A stretch of DNA of 64,000 bases, taken from Rhinopomastus cyanomelas. Lineage: Eukaryota > Chordata > Aves > Bucerotiformes > Rhinopomastidae. The translations under genes and the position numbers were made by a program. The notes under the pieces were generated by a model. That model saw only the letters and a list, made by a program, of their open reading frames with translations, was not told where the DNA came from and did not search any database. Below, one piece after another: positions 45,956-59,560 of the stretch. The stretch spans positions 396,278-460,277 of the forward strand of contig VXBP01002343.1 of the NCBI GenBank assembly GCA_013400115.1. The letters run 5' to 3'. Within the stretch, counting starts at the first letter, position 1. Each line of letters opens with the position of its first letter.

Positions 45956-48900
45956 GCTCCTGCTGTCACATCCTCTGTTTGTCACTCACTTTTTGAGAGG
46001 ACGTATTTGCTGTGCTCTGTGTTAGTTCAGGCAACCATTTCTTGGTTTGTGTGCTTGCCTACTTCTTTTATTTCCATTCTTGTGTTCTGTGAAGAGTTAC
46101 CAAGGTTTGCAGTGTGGGTTCTGGTGACCTTGTCCTTTATGAGCTTAAAAGGGCATACATTCAGACATTTATTTAAATGTATTTCTAATTTAATGCCAAA
46201 TTAAGCCATTCTCTGGAATTTCCTAAGTATGTCAGTAGAGATTTTAGGGAATTGCTTTAGGGTGCATTTTTTACAGCTAAAGCAAAAGAGTATTTCTTCT
46301 CTGGGGCACATTAATTGGAAGGTTTAGCAGGTAACAAAAGGATGGAATCAAACTGCTAGGAAATTTTTTATAGACATAATGAAGCTGTAGTCAAAGCTGA
46401 GAGGCAGCTGAGGGACAGAAGAGAAGTACCATGGGGAGGAGAAAGCAGCAAATACTGACTGCAAATCCACTGAAACGTGGCAAACCATGTGCCAGACATG
46501 ACTGGTCGAGAAATTGTAATCTCTGGTCTTTGGGGCTTGTTCTAGGTGCTTCCAAAGCTCAGTAGAGACTTTCATTGATTTTCTTGATTGGTCCTTGAGA
46601 TCATCTATGCATAGGTTTTTCATAGCAGATGCTACTCCATGCGCTCCCTGACCAACGTGGTTTTGTAAACACTTTGTAGCACACTGCCTTTGTGCTTCAC
46701 TCTTTCATCTCTGGGTGGTTTCTTCCTTCCAGCACTCAGCTGCACAGGAACCTGTCCTTATCCTCATATGCTTCATGCTTTCAGCTGTGTTCAGCTCTTA
46801 CAAGAGTCTTCTATTTATTGTTTTTCTGGTGAGGGTTTTGTTTGCCTAAATCTTTGATCTCATACATCCAAACACAAATATTCTCTCAAACACTCTTCTC
46901 AGATGGCCAGAGGAAGGAGCAGTCTTTGCAAATTTGCATTGTGTCAGTATCTCTAAAATCAGGGAAAGCTTTATCCTCTGTTTATAAGACAGTAAGAAGT
47001 AGGGAAGCTTCTTATCACTGCACAGAGCAGCTCTGCAAGAAAGGAGAGAGGCCCAGTGCTGTGTTGTGTGGTATTGTGGTGATATGGTGGGGATGAACAG
47101 ATATGTGGGAGGGTAAGAAAGTAATGCAACCCTTTTCTGTTCCAGTATCTTTCCCAGCAAGAGGCTGAGGTCCCCTATAATGCCCACACTCTGAGAGTGA
47201 GAGTGGAGGGGGATCTAAGAACAGTCATGTGTGGCTGGGGAGTACTTTGTCTTCCAGGGACTCTTCATGGCTTCGGCAAGGTGAGATCTCAGAACCAGCA
47301 AGAACTTTGGTCTCCCTCAAAGGACAGTTCTCACACAGAGCAGGAAGGTAGACATGTGGCTGGAGCCACATGCTGTGAACAGTCATAAGTCAGAGACAGA
47401 AAAAGAAGTTGTCTTAAAAATGCCTGTGAGCAGTGTAAATGGCATGACTGAGCTGTGATTCCATAGGAGAGTTTCAGATGTTGCCTGATTACTTCTGATC
47501 TGATAATAAATTGAATGTTTAATCAAATGAATACTTGCAGTTTCGTGCATGTGGATTTTTCATGCCCAGAAGCATCAGCTGAGGTCTCTTTTGTTAAGGA
47601 TCTCTTTGAAACTGCTCAAATTCTAGACCCAGTCTGTCCTCTGGCATCCTCACAGATGCTTATGCAAGCATTTCTGCTTCCATAAACTGTAGATCTGGCA
47701 CTGGCGTTTTAAAAGATAAGTTTTAATTGAGGAGCAGTTAGAGTATCTGTTGGAGGAGGCTCAAAGTCTCTGGCTTTTACATGTTTTCAGCACCTGCAGA
47801 TTCTTTGTTACCCGTACCCTGGTAAAGGGGAGAGGACTCAGTAGCTGCAGTCAGAAGGCAGTGTTTGCAATAAGGAGACTCTACTGATTCTATTCTAATA
47901 AAAGAAATAATAAAACATGATTACAACTTGGTTAGCAATGAGAATGCCAAAGGGCATTAAAGAAAAAGTGCTCTGGTGACCTACAAAACTTACAGCTGTG
48001 GAGGGCACTGGCAAGCCTGTGTGCTTTTCTCCCAGGAGTACCTAGCCCAACACAGAGGACCTGCTCTCTCACACAGTGTCTTCTCCAACTATGACATACT
48101 GGGGAGTACTAGTGCACTAGCCTTGAGGAAACCAGTTGCTTAAGAGAAGGCAAACTGGGTTTTACTTACCAGTACTGAAATGTTCTAAGCATGATTGCTA
48201 CAAAAATGAATGCCAGCAACTTCAGGAGTTGGTCCTGCAAAGTAAGAAGTAGGACCTGTGTTTTGTGTCAGTGTCCTGATGAGCTGTCTTTCAACCATTA
48301 CATGTGGATCCATAGAGGAGTATGTTAGGAATCTGCCCCTGGTGCCTCAGCTTCCCTAGAGAATAATTTAATCTCTGTTCTGCCCGTGTTCACATGCTGC
48401 CAGTCAGGCTTTCCCTGAGCACCTTGTCAATGGAGGGTAAGTGCAGCACAGGATTTGGTCCTTTCACTTCAGTTTTTACGGCTTGTTCTTATATAAACAC
48501 ATTTCAAGCAGTTTTACAAAAGCTGCATAATTCAAGACAGCTTTTGGCATGATGATAAGAACTGAAAAGAGAGCAGAAAAGGTCCCTTCACTCTGATTTC
48601 AAAACAAAGGAGTAAAAAGTGTCCTGGATGACTGAGATGGGAAGGTCTAGAAAAGGCTTCTTAGCCACCCTCTATCTGCATAAACAGGGAGACAAGTGAG
48701 CCAGTGTGAAATGCTGTGAAAAGCCATCGTAGCTCCAGCCCATACTTCTCAGGATCTCAGAGGCTGAAAAAACCCCACTGCTTTTTAAACCTAGAGTTTG
48801 TTGGGAATTTTCTACTTGGGCTGAGCTTGCAGACAAGAAAAGGTGCTTTCTGCAATACAAACACCTGAAAACATGGATTTGGAAAAAAAATTTTAAAATA

Positions 48901-51251
48901 GACATTTTCTGTTTGGGAAATTATAATTAAATATTTAATTTGAGGTTATTTATTTAGCTGTTTAAGAGTTATTTAAGCTCACTTGGAAAATTTAATTACA
49001 ATAAGAAAATAGTAAGGAGTCCATGTCATTGCTTAAATGTCATCTGCCATGTTGCCTGAGATGTGCTGCTGTATCTCACCTGGTTTCCAGTTGCCACCCC
49101 AGGCAGGCACTGATGTGCCATGGCCCTGTGTCTCATCTGTCAGCCCTAAGTGAATGTCTTTGGATACTTTACAGCACACTGTCCACCTTGGAGGCTGCAC
49201 TTGACCCAGGCTATTTCTTTCTGTCCACTTTTTTGAGGCCCTGAACTGAAGCTCATTCACCAGTGTATGCTCTGTGAAAGTCAAAGGTGAAGTCAGACAA
49301 ATCTGGCATCCGTCTGGTTGTTCTGTCTGGTTTCCCATTTCCCTTCTGTGCTAACTGCCCAGTCTGGTTTGGGAGCCCTGTGTAACTAGCTCTAGCTCTG
49401 CCATGAGACTGACCTACACAATTAGCTTTATATATAAGTCACAAACTCTGGATGGAAAATTCAGAGCAAAAGCAGACAGATACCTGGACAGAGTCCCAGA
49501 TCTTTGGGAGGGGGTAGGGGAGGAAGATTTCAGCAAGTGTTTTTCGCTTGGGAAGAGATAGACTTGGTATTGTATCCAGTGCACATCTTTTTTACAAATG
49601 TTCTTGCATTAACTAAGTATAATCATCCATAACATAAACTCTAAATAACCCACCACATGGTATGAATCTTTAGGTAAGTAAAACTAGAAATGGTTCAAAT
49701 TAAGTCTGACAAAACCTAAAGTCCCTTTCTCTTTTTTTTTTTCCCTGTAATGGAAAGTAGAAATATCACACCCCTGGACTTTTTTCACTTCTTCCAGCTG
49801 ATTTTATGTTTGACCACGAGGCAAATGAAGATAGAAAATTACTTGTAAAATAACCACTAGCCCATTACATCATCAAACACATGAATGAAGATTTACCCAG
49901 GAAAAGGAACCAATTCTTCCAAGAAAACAATAACAAGTTGCCCACATGAACAGGACCAGAACATTCATATGTGTTTTACTACCACATTGCCATAGCTAAT
50001 AGAACCTGATTATTTTTAGGAACATTGCATTAATAGAATCAGAAAATTAATGAGATGTGTTTAGTCTAAGTATCTATGATAAGGATCTCAGTGCATTTTG
50101 GTCAGACACATACCTTAGCTGTGGCAGTTTGGTTGAATTATGTTTTCTAAATGCTTGCTTGCCCAAAACACATTACATTAAATTAACAGGGCAACAAAAA
50201 GTGTATTAAACTTGGATCAATTTTCATATAATAGCAATGGGATGTTAATGTATAGTGACATTAAAAAGCAAATCACCTACAGCCAGAGTCAGGAATTTGT
50301 CAGTAATTGAGATATTGTTTTTCCATTTCAAGGACTACATAGTGAGGTACTTTCAGGGTCACTTTTGTCTTTGGTCTGGGTGTAGCTACACAAATGTTCC
50401 CGTGCCATGCTGCTCCTCTGGCCACTGTCATTGACAGCAGGACAGCCATATCCTCTTTACCCTTCTTTGTAAGCAGATGCCTGACTGCTGCTATCAAATA
50501 TTTAAAGATTGGGCTTGGTTATTTGGGGCTTTTTTTGTTTGTTAATTCACATTCTTCAACAGGGAAGAACAGGCCTCCCTTTCTAGGGAAACCTGTATTT
50601 GCAAAAGAGGTGTTGTGGTCTTCATTTTTACCTTTGGAAGAAAAAAAGAACAAAACCTGATCTCCAGTATTACCAGCAAATCTCTAAGGAAGCTCCATCT
50701 AAATTATGCAAACCATCAAATTTATGGCTGTGGCTGTTAAACTCAATTGCCGTCTAATTGTGTTCATGGTTCAGCTTAAGCTGTAGGAAAGGGAACAAGC
50801 AATATTGTAATTGGATTAAAAATATAGTGTGCCCCATGTAGAGACCCTGTGCCTCTCCCAGGACTAGATGACACAGGGATTTGGATGGAAGTGAACAAGC
50901 TGTCGTCACTTCTTTCTATACTGAAAAACTATCAGCAAGTATGAAACTTTTCTCCCAGACCAACCCTGTTTTGGCCTCACAAGCTCATCCTGGATTCTTC
51001 CAGCCATTTGTAAGAGACACAGCCTTCCTTCTTCTCTGGTTAGGCAATAGTGAGACCCTGGAGCTCATGGACTGTCTTTTCTGGAGCTTCCTCAGCATAG
51101 GCTGGTAGACCTTCATAGGTAGGTAGTCACCAGCATTGACCTAGGTGTAGGGTCTGTGATACGCTACCAGCAGTGACACCAAACCACAACTCAGCAAAAC
51201 CTGGGGTTCACATAAAAAGCACCCTAAGCTGAAGGAGCTTTGCCAAGGTCT
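45956..51251. other. Intergenic sequence, nothing recognised
   Basis: About 5.3 kb with no CR1 and no identifiable exon. The longest open frames (113 codons at 46846-47187 minus, 101 codons at 49033-49338 minus) lack recognisable domains. Confidence 0.5.
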
Positions 51252-51502
51252 GTCATGGAGGCCCCATCCATGGAGGTGTTTAAGGCCAGGCTGGATAAGG
51301 CTCTGGCCAGCCTGCTCTAGGGTGGGGTGTCCCTGCCCATGGTAGGGGAGTTGGAACTGGATGATCCTGTGGTCCCTTCTAACCCAGACTGACTCTATGA
51401 CTTGGTCTGGGTGATCCTGCTGTGGCAGGGGGATTGGACTAGATGATCTTTCGAGGTCCCTTCCAATCCCTAATGATTCCATGATTCTATGATTCTATAA
51501 TC
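51252..51502 (+). mobile_element. Two stacked CR1 3' ends
   Basis: First: 'gaggccccatccatggaggtgtttaaggccaggctggataaggctctgg' to 'gatcctgtggtcccttctaacccagactgactctatgac' (51252-51402). Second: 'gggtgatcctgctgtggcagggggattggactagatgatctttcgaggtcccttccaatccctaatgattccatgattctatgattctat' (51403-51502). The second tail closely resembles the one at 62240-62323. Either a CR1 inserted at the end of another or the tail was duplicated. Confidence 0.92.
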
Positions 51503-52121
51503 TGGACCCTGGCACAAGGTCTAACTGGATTGTCATTTAGCAGGCATCACCTGCTTTTTTCTGTATACTTCATGGGACAAGCCTCCTCCAACTGCATCTG
51601 TACCACATTAGCTGGAGGTCTGCAGGCCTCACGTGATAAAACCTTACCCTCAGTTGTCCTCATTATTCTGGGTAATGTTTTCAGTTGTGGTGTAGACTAA
51701 GGCTATTTTTACAGCAACACTGTGAGGTCCATGTTTCATGACCTGGATTGTGGCATAAAAGCTTATGGCAGAGTTTGAGGATGGAAAGTCTGCTGGAGTA
51801 GCATTAGGATATGGTTGAAAATGGAGAGAAGTAGAGCTGGTATAGGCTTGACTAAAACTGTGCTTGGTCCCTGGCTTGGACAGAGCATTTGGAGAGATGC
51901 AAATCAGAGCTACAGAGAAAATAAGCCAGTAAATTGTGTGGGGCACTAGAACTCATTCTTGGTCCCCCTGTTCCTTAGCACCATTGAAATACTCAGAGAA
52001 AACTTTGCACAGCTTCTCTCTGCTGCCTGCAGGTAACATCTGCAGGCAAGGACAGTCTGCCTGTAAGTCACACTAGGCCAATTTAATCTTGTACACACAT
52101 ATGGTACCTAAGGACATGATT
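51503..52121. other. Intergenic sequence, nothing recognised
   Basis: Unique stretch between CR1 fragments. The open frame of 98 codons at 51650-51946 minus lacks any recognisable feature. Confidence 0.5.
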
Positions 52122-52209
52122 TATGGTGGGCTTGGCAGAGCTATGTTAATGCCTGGACTTGGTGATCTTAAAGGTCTGTTCCAACCAAAACAATTCTGTG
52201 ATTCTATGA
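52122..52209 (+). mobile_element. CR1 LINE 3' end
   Basis: 'gggcttggcagagctatgttaatgcctggacttggtgatcttaaaggtctgttccaacc' and 'attctgtgattctatgaa' form the CR1 terminus only. Confidence 0.88.
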
Positions 52210-55200
52210 AGAGAGCTTATGCTGCCCATGGAGTGCACTGCACTGTTAGCTCAGCTCAGAGCAGTTCTCCAGCAGCAGGAGCAGGACACAGTACTGTGGA
52301 CACAGTAATCCAGGGTTTCCCCTCACCCAAAGCTGCAACTGCAGGAAGGGGCAGTAGGTCATCCACCAGGATCCCACCGATCCATGGTCCCCAGAACTAG
52401 AAACCTAGGCTTGCACCCACCTTGCTGCTGCTAAAGCTCCCACTTTCCCTAGCTGTACCTGCTCTCAGTCTAGACTCGTCCTTTCTGGTAGGTTCTAGAG
52501 CAAGTGTGACACAACCCACATGCGTTTGTCTGGGCACCTGATAAGCTGTTGGAGGCTTTGGTCTTCACCTCTGATGAAGGCAGGTGCTAGGGTCCATGGG
52601 ATTTGGCACAGCAGAATTCAGGAGCTTAGAGATGCACGTGTATTCCTTTAACCCATTTCTGTAAGTCCAAGCAAAGACACTGTTTGCGCACCCACTGCCA
52701 ACAGCACTGCTGTCTTACTGTGTTCCATTTCTTTCACACGTGGCTGTCTGAAAGGATTAAAATTAATTGCACTATGCTGTAATTAAATCACCTTTTCAAT
52801 GTTAGTATATGCTTCAGGATTGCCAGCGTATGTCCCGCTCCCTGGACGTGACACCTGGAGTGGATGAGACCCTATCAAATACACGTAGGAAGCCATCAGA
52901 CTTGACAGAAGAGGTGTCTTCCTGTGCCAAATGGTGGCATCGAGTGCTAACAAAACCAGCCTAAAACCACATTCAGAGGGGCCAGGATTTTACCTCAATG
53001 GTTTGAAGAACCCTCTCTGATTTAAATGTTCTCTGATTCTATAAATGAACAAGGTTATTCATCGTAGGTCTGTCACCTAAGGAAAAAAATGTACACATGA
53101 ATTTAATCCCTTCGTTGGTTTATAACTGTAGAACTCAGGCAGGAGAGTCACAAATCCATGTTGACATCCCTGAGTGCTGACTTTTGCATTTGGTATTTTG
53201 ATTTAGTTGAAAAATATCTAAAAAAGTTTCGTGGCCAGACAGCTCCCTATTGGCTACACATATGTTGGGGCTCAAGAGCATCATATATTTCTGCAAAGAT
53301 CTGGAATAAATTCAGCTCAATTAATTCGCCCCTCATATGCATGTTTCAAGCAGCAGGCTCAGATGAACTCATGAATCAAGGGAGCATCAATGGCAAAACA
53401 ATATCTCCTTGCTCAAATCTAGTGGGAGCTGACATCATAAATGTGGAAGATATGTAGATGCAAAAATAAATAATTTTGTGGAGATGGAAATGTTATTTGC
53501 AGATCAATATTAGGAACTGCAAGCTACCTTCAGCTTCTCAGGCATTAATGAAAACTCCCTAATGACTCTGGAGAAGAGTAGTTTCCATAGTTGGGATTCA
53601 TCTACCTGATTTCAGCCATCTAGAAAAGAGGCACCTGGTCTAAGCCAGCTATCTAGAAAGATCATTTATAGGCAACTTCATGGCAGGGATGTGTCACCCC
53701 GTGGAGTCGCTTCTTTTTCAACTGTCAGAAGGGAAAATACGCAGGGCTCTGTCTCGAGTGGTACACTTCAGTCCTTTCCAGCCAAAATGAGGAATCACCT
53801 ACTAAATGTGTGCTCAGGTAGGTCCCCTACCCAACCCACATGTGCAAGCAGCGATTTATTAGTGTGCTGGTTGACACAGTTCCATCCTCACCTTGCTCTG
53901 AAGGCCTGACCCAGCCTCACCTGTTAGATGGACAACGTGTCTTATCCATCTTACTCACCTGACATGACCTTGTTTCTTTATCAGTAGGATAGTTGTGTGC
54001 CACTTTTCTCCTGTGAACACAGACAGCTCTTCTCTGTGCAACCAGTAGCTCGTAACCCACAGCCAGTCTCACATTCAGCTGCTCAGCTGAGGGTTCACCC
54101 ATGTAAAGGGCTCACGTGTTGCTACGCCGATTTAAAACGTGGAAGTGTGGTTTTCTTTCCTGATGGGGATTCTGCGAGGGTGGGTAAAAGCTGCACACAG
54201 ATTATGAATCCTGCTGTTCACCCAGCCTAATTTTTGGCTCTGCTTCAACTTCTTTCTCTTCCTGTTTTCTCAAGAATGTTTCCCCTTTGGAAGACAGCTT
54301 CATTAATGCAAAGTTCAAAATTAGCCGGAGACTCCCTCCTGCCCTCCTAGCCAGCTCACATCCTCACTCAGAGCATTGAAGGTCTGTCCCTACAAAACCA
54401 GGCTCCTTCCCAGGCCCCTCTGGTCAGAACTGGTTCCTCCTCCTGCCACCTGATATCCTGTGTGCAGCACAAGCTCAAGTCCCTCAGCTCCTTTAAGCTC
54501 GATTTCCTCTCTCTGAACTCCTTGCTGAATTTAGGTGACCTGTAATGTTTCCCAGAAGGTCCAATTATGAGTTGCTCTTAACATGTGATCCTCCTTCAGA
54601 ACATCTGCAAAGTGAACCGTAGCAGGAACAGGTGAGGCTGAGCCTGTTGCAGCCAAATAATGCGTGTTTAGACTTCCAGAAAGATGTCAACTCTTCTTGT
54701 ATCCCCACTTTGAAAGCCATAGGACTGTATTTACTTGTGGCTTTTGAGAAGCAGAGAGCTAGTCCTACCCTGGCTGATGTTAATATCGCAGTGGTAGGTT
54801 GGTTGCAGTAGCAGACCGAAGAACACTGTAAACTGGCAAAGGTTTTGCTAAGAAAAGTAACTGCTGGTCTCCCATCCCTTGTTCCTGCCTCACAGCACCC
54901 ATCTCGGTGCAAGCACAGCAGCCTGCATCTCTGTAAAATGACCTTCCCTGGGCACAAGATCGACCTCAAGGTAGTTTTTTCGCTGGCTAAGTTTAAACTC
55001 AGACCAGTTCCTCACTCCAGTTATCTGCACAACTACAAAGAAGGAGGCAATGCAGAAGCAGGAGTGTGAGGTGAGACGGGGAGGTGGGACTGTGTCTTTT
55101 CAGCAGGTCTTATGCTTATGCATTTATGTCATTTCATGCTGACTTCCACTAAATTGCAGCTTCAGTTAGTTTACCTGGCATTGCTTCTAAGGAATACACA

Positions 55201-56499
55201 ATCTGCATCTCTTTCAGAGACCCAGAAAATAATAATAGTTATTATTAAAATACTGTTCTGCGGTGGAAACTGTTCTGAGAGAAAAACTGTCATTTCTGAT
55301 AATTAAGTTTTCTTCAATTGCTGTCAGATCTTTTTGCTTCGATTTTCTGTAGAGCAATTATCAGCTTCAGAATTTTTTCAGAAGATAAACTTTGGTGAAT
55401 AGTTTTAGAACTTTTCTGGCTTTTGTGACTTAATCGCCATCAGAGCACAGTAGTTTGAAAAGTGTATACGTAACTGAAAGAGTTAATGTTGGATGATAAA
55501 GCTGTACTTTACTCATCCAGGAAAAATACGGGCCCTTTCTTTACTCCAACATCAACATGTTTACTGCTGTGCTGGAGGGAAGACAACACCCTAGGTATAC
55601 TCCTAAGAATAAAGTTATTTTGACCTGCAGGAATTTTTGTTGCTTTTACCCTCACAAATACAGTGCAGATGTGGATAGTAGCAGAAAGCATTTGAAAAGC
55701 CATAAAGCTGCTGCTCATTTTATCATCTAGTTATGGTCTCTGTATGGTTACCCTGTCTGTAGCATTAGTCAGCTGTGCTCAGCACTGACACTTCGCAGAT
55801 GAACTGCTCCATGAGCTGCTCCCGCCGTGCTCTGAAGCTGATAAAACTCAGCAGCTGTTATTTTCACTGGCTTGTGCGGCGCGTAGTGGGTGTTCTGGTC
55901 ACTTTATAAATATCACCTTTACACTTCCAAATACTTATAAGGACATTTATTTCTAACAGAGTGTCTCCACTTAGGTGCAATGTGTACTTAGTTGGTGTTA
56001 TATAAAAAGGTCACTTCTGAGGGCAAGGCATATCCCCAGAATGACACGTATGAGAGAGAAAATGTTTTTGTATTTGTATCCTAGGAACATGCACCTAAGG
56101 CTGGTCAAGCATTTGCTGCAGGAAGGGCCACACTGGTGGAGGAGGATGCAGAGTTCTCACCCCAGAGCTGAGCCAGTAAAACCAGCCGTGTGAATTGTCT
56201 CCATCACACCAGAGCTAAGCCACACGTGCTCATTCAGGTGTTCATAATTTTGTAAGTGAATGGGGCTGACTCTGTGCTTTTAGGGCGAGGGACAACCCCC
56301 ACTGGTCTTCTGTGGGGACACTAACCTGTAGCAGGCAAATGGGAAGAGGCTGGAAAGGGATAGTTAGGGGATGCTAGAGTAGCATAGAGGTATGTAAAAC
56401 GTGGGCTGTCATGGAGAAGGACTGACTACCCACTTGTTCCTTTCAGTATAAGACTGTTGGGCTCCAAGGGAGCCAGGATGGAAACAAACATAAGGAAGT
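52210..56499. other. Intergenic sequence, nothing recognised
   Basis: About 4.3 kb of mixed-composition sequence. Open frames of up to 134 codons (54565-54969 minus) have no recognisable domain, and no splice-site pattern or repeat family supports a gene. Confidence 0.5.
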
Positions 56500-56612
56500 G
56501 ATTATTCAAACGGCAAGCAGACTTTGTGGCTGAAAGATACTGTGTCTGGATGGGTTTAAAGGGAAGGTGGACAAGTACTTGGAGAGGGATCCACTATGGG
56601 TTAGTTAAACAA
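56500..56612 (+). mobile_element. Possible old CR1 tail
   Basis: 'gggtttaaagggaaggtggacaagtacttggagagggatccactatgggttagtt' resembles the 3' region of older CR1 subfamilies. No clear terminus is present, so this is tentative. Confidence 0.35.
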
Positions 56613-59383
56613 AAAAAAATCATAGTCACAAAAAAACCCCACTAGCAGAGAATGGTCAGTGACGGGGGAAGCACACTACAGCTTACTTGCCTGTTCTCAT
56701 TCATCAACAGGCATCCCACTGCAGCCACTGTTTTCCCTGAAGAGACCATTGATGTGACCCCATTGCTACAATTCAGGGAGACAAGTTGCCTCTTTTTGGA
56801 AGAGCTGCAAGGGGAGTCCACCCAAAATGCTGTGGATGAGCCTCGTTCTGGAAGAATCTGCTGCTACTTTTGGAATCAGAACATGGTTTTGGAATACTCT
56901 GATCTAAACCACTACAAAACCTGTTCTTGGGTTCATCATCCAGCCAAAGCAGTGGACAAATAAATGACAGAAACCACATGCTGATGCTCAGAACTGTTCC
57001 TGAAAGCCTCTGTTTGTTATCGATGCACATTCTGCACGAGTCTCTAGAAGTTTTTTGAGCATCTGTAACTATTAGCTACTCTCCCAGAACTTCCCTACCA
57101 AAATAGCAGTGGGACTCATCCCCGTGGGCAGCAAAGCACCTCAGCACCTTCATGCTGGCCGGCAGTATGTTCCATCCTCTTGTGTATAATCATGGTAGCT
57201 ACTGGTAGAAAAGTGCTAGGTTTTGAGTTTTACAGCTGATCTGCTGGTGAGGAAGGTCAAAAGAGCAGTTTAGCAGTGTGGGTTTTGTGAGACCAGTGCT
57301 CAAGCTCCATCTTGACCCTTTTATATTTGTCAGTGTTCGTCCTCATGGTTCCTGCCCTTCCTTGTTGATCATTCAGAGTGTTAATATTCCCATCAGGAAA
57401 GGGAGGGACCAAGGTTTGTGTACATCTGGGTGAGGGGATTTGTAACTCCTATTTCCCACAGCGCAGGGACAAACAGCTTCTAACAGCAGTGCAAAAGTCA
57501 GCTATTCCTGGTAAATCCCAGCATCACTAGTCAGGGAAAAATGTTACACACTCACAGCCACTCAAGTTTTTAAAAATAATTATCAGGTTTGACTGGGCTT
57601 TGTAGTGAACTTCTACAAGTTCTCAACCTTCCCTCACCTCCCCACAGTCCAGACACTTGAGGCCAGTGAGAACATCCCAAATCCACACCACTGAATTCTC
57701 CAACACTATGTCTGTGTCATGGTTTTGCTGACAGAGTCATGGGCCAGCCATGGTCTGCAGGCCATTAGCACTTCGGAGTCAGTGAGGGCAGCTGACCCAA
57801 GTTGGCTCATGGTTGTGTCTCAGACCAGAAACATCACACTCTTTATAAAGGTGAGAGTTTGCTGAGGAGAGGGGATTTCTCTGTGTATTCCTGCCTGGGT
57901 TTTTCCTCACCCTGCTCCTTATCTTTTGAGGACTGCTATCCCATTTATTGTGACCACCGTACAGTTGCTGGGCTGCACATACCTTCGTATTTGCTTTTGG
58001 TATTAGTTCAGCTATTCCATGAAATCTGTTTTCATTTCAAGCTGTGGGTCTCTGCTCCTTTTCCTGATCCCCCTTCTTGGCTGGGAAGGGGTCACAGGGT
58101 GATAGATCAGCTGCTGTAGTTTAGCACTGAATACATGCTAGATGTGGACAGTCTGCATGGCCTCATCATCCCAGTGCTGTCAGTGGGTGCCAACTCAAAC
58201 AAGAAGCAGCGAGCGCAGTGCAGATGGGGGAAATGGCCTTCTCCCCACAGGCTGATGGAGACAGAGTGGCGCATGGCACCAGCCCGGCAGCCCCTCCTTA
58301 CCCGAGAGGCACTGAGGCGGGACGGCCAGACCGCTGCAGGTGCAGAAAAGCCATGGGGCTCAAGTCTCCCTGCAGATTTCCTATGTTCCTTCCAAAGTCA
58401 CAATATTTTAATTGATATTTCTTGTGAGAATTCAACAGGTGCAACATAAATCCCATGGATTTTGCTGAATCCCACAAAACATTGACTTTCATTTTGGAAT
58501 AGGGGGACGAGGAGTTCTCTTGCTCTTTGGGTTTTTAACCTTGAGCTACATGAGACAGAAAAACTGCTGTATTTGCTCAGAGTGCTGCCAGATTAAAATA
58601 AGCAGCTATTCATCTTATTTTTCGGAAAGGATGGTTAACTCGTTGAGGAAAGACTCATTGACTGTAAAAATACATTCAATTATAGCAAAACTGCAGTAGG
58701 GACAGACATGGCTCTGCTGGAGTGGAGTGGAAAAACTACATCCATTTGTGCCCCTTCAGACATACTTTGAGCAGCAGATGAGACAGCAGCAGTGTCAGGA
58801 AGAGGACCTCTGGATTTACACAATAAACCTGTTAAAAGCAGTTAGAAGACCCATTTTTGCCATGGCTTTAGTTATGAGGTGAGAGACGCTTGTAGTAATG
58901 AAGGGGTATGTCCCAGCATATGATTTCCTTAAGTGTGAGATATCTCCTCTTGGTTTACTTTCTGCTTGACTGGTTCAAGGCTTCTTCAGGGCTCCACATG
59001 GTACGTGGATAAACAATGAGCAGATAGGGAGGCAGATGTTGGAAATAAAAACAGACTCCTGCTTCTCATTTTTGCACTTGTCCACGTGTAATATTTCTCA
59101 AAGAAAATTCCCAATACAGGGTTTTTTTAGAGGGTTTGGAGGTTTTATGTTTTTGTATGAAAACCTTTAACAAAATGTTAATCCACCCCAAAACTTCAGA
59201 CCACTGAAGAAGACTGTATTTTTAGCACTCAGAAAGTGAGCAAGATGACAAACTGCAGTCTGTGTGATCTCCACACTCACACTTCTTTGCTCTTTTATCT
59301 CATTTGCAGTGTGCTTTGAGCCTGGCATGCCCCCTGCACTGATGCCAGGCTGGTCTGATAGTCCCCTGTAAGAAGGAATAGAG
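56613..59383. other. Intergenic sequence with a GC-rich patch at 58.2 kb
   Basis: Nothing recognised overall. Around 58,200-58,340 the sequence becomes GC-rich with about ten CpGs ('gcagcgagcgcag', 'ggcgggacggccagaccgctg'), without a recognisable exon. Confidence 0.45.
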
Positions 59384-59560
59384 GGCAAGCTGGAGAAATG
59401 AGCCCGAGTGAACTTCATGAGATTCAACAAGGCCAAGTGCAAGGTCCTACACCTGGGTCAGGGCAATTGTTGATATCAGTACAGGCTGAGAGATGGTGTG
59501 ACTGAGAGCAGCCAGTTCAGAACAAGGCATTCCATGGCTCTGTGATTCTATATGATTCTG
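59384..59560 (+). mobile_element. CR1 LINE fragment with internal deletion
   Basis: 'cttcatgagattcaacaaggccaagtgcaaggtcctacacctgggtcagg' matches the CR1 ORF2 region for FNKAKCKVLHLG. It jumps within ~90 bp to the terminus 'tccatggctctgtgattctatatgattct', so most of the 3' half is deleted. Confidence 0.88.

Noticed and set aside
54565..54969. 134-codon minus-strand open frame
   Set aside because: Cysteine-rich by chance; no recognisable family and no conserved motif arrangement.
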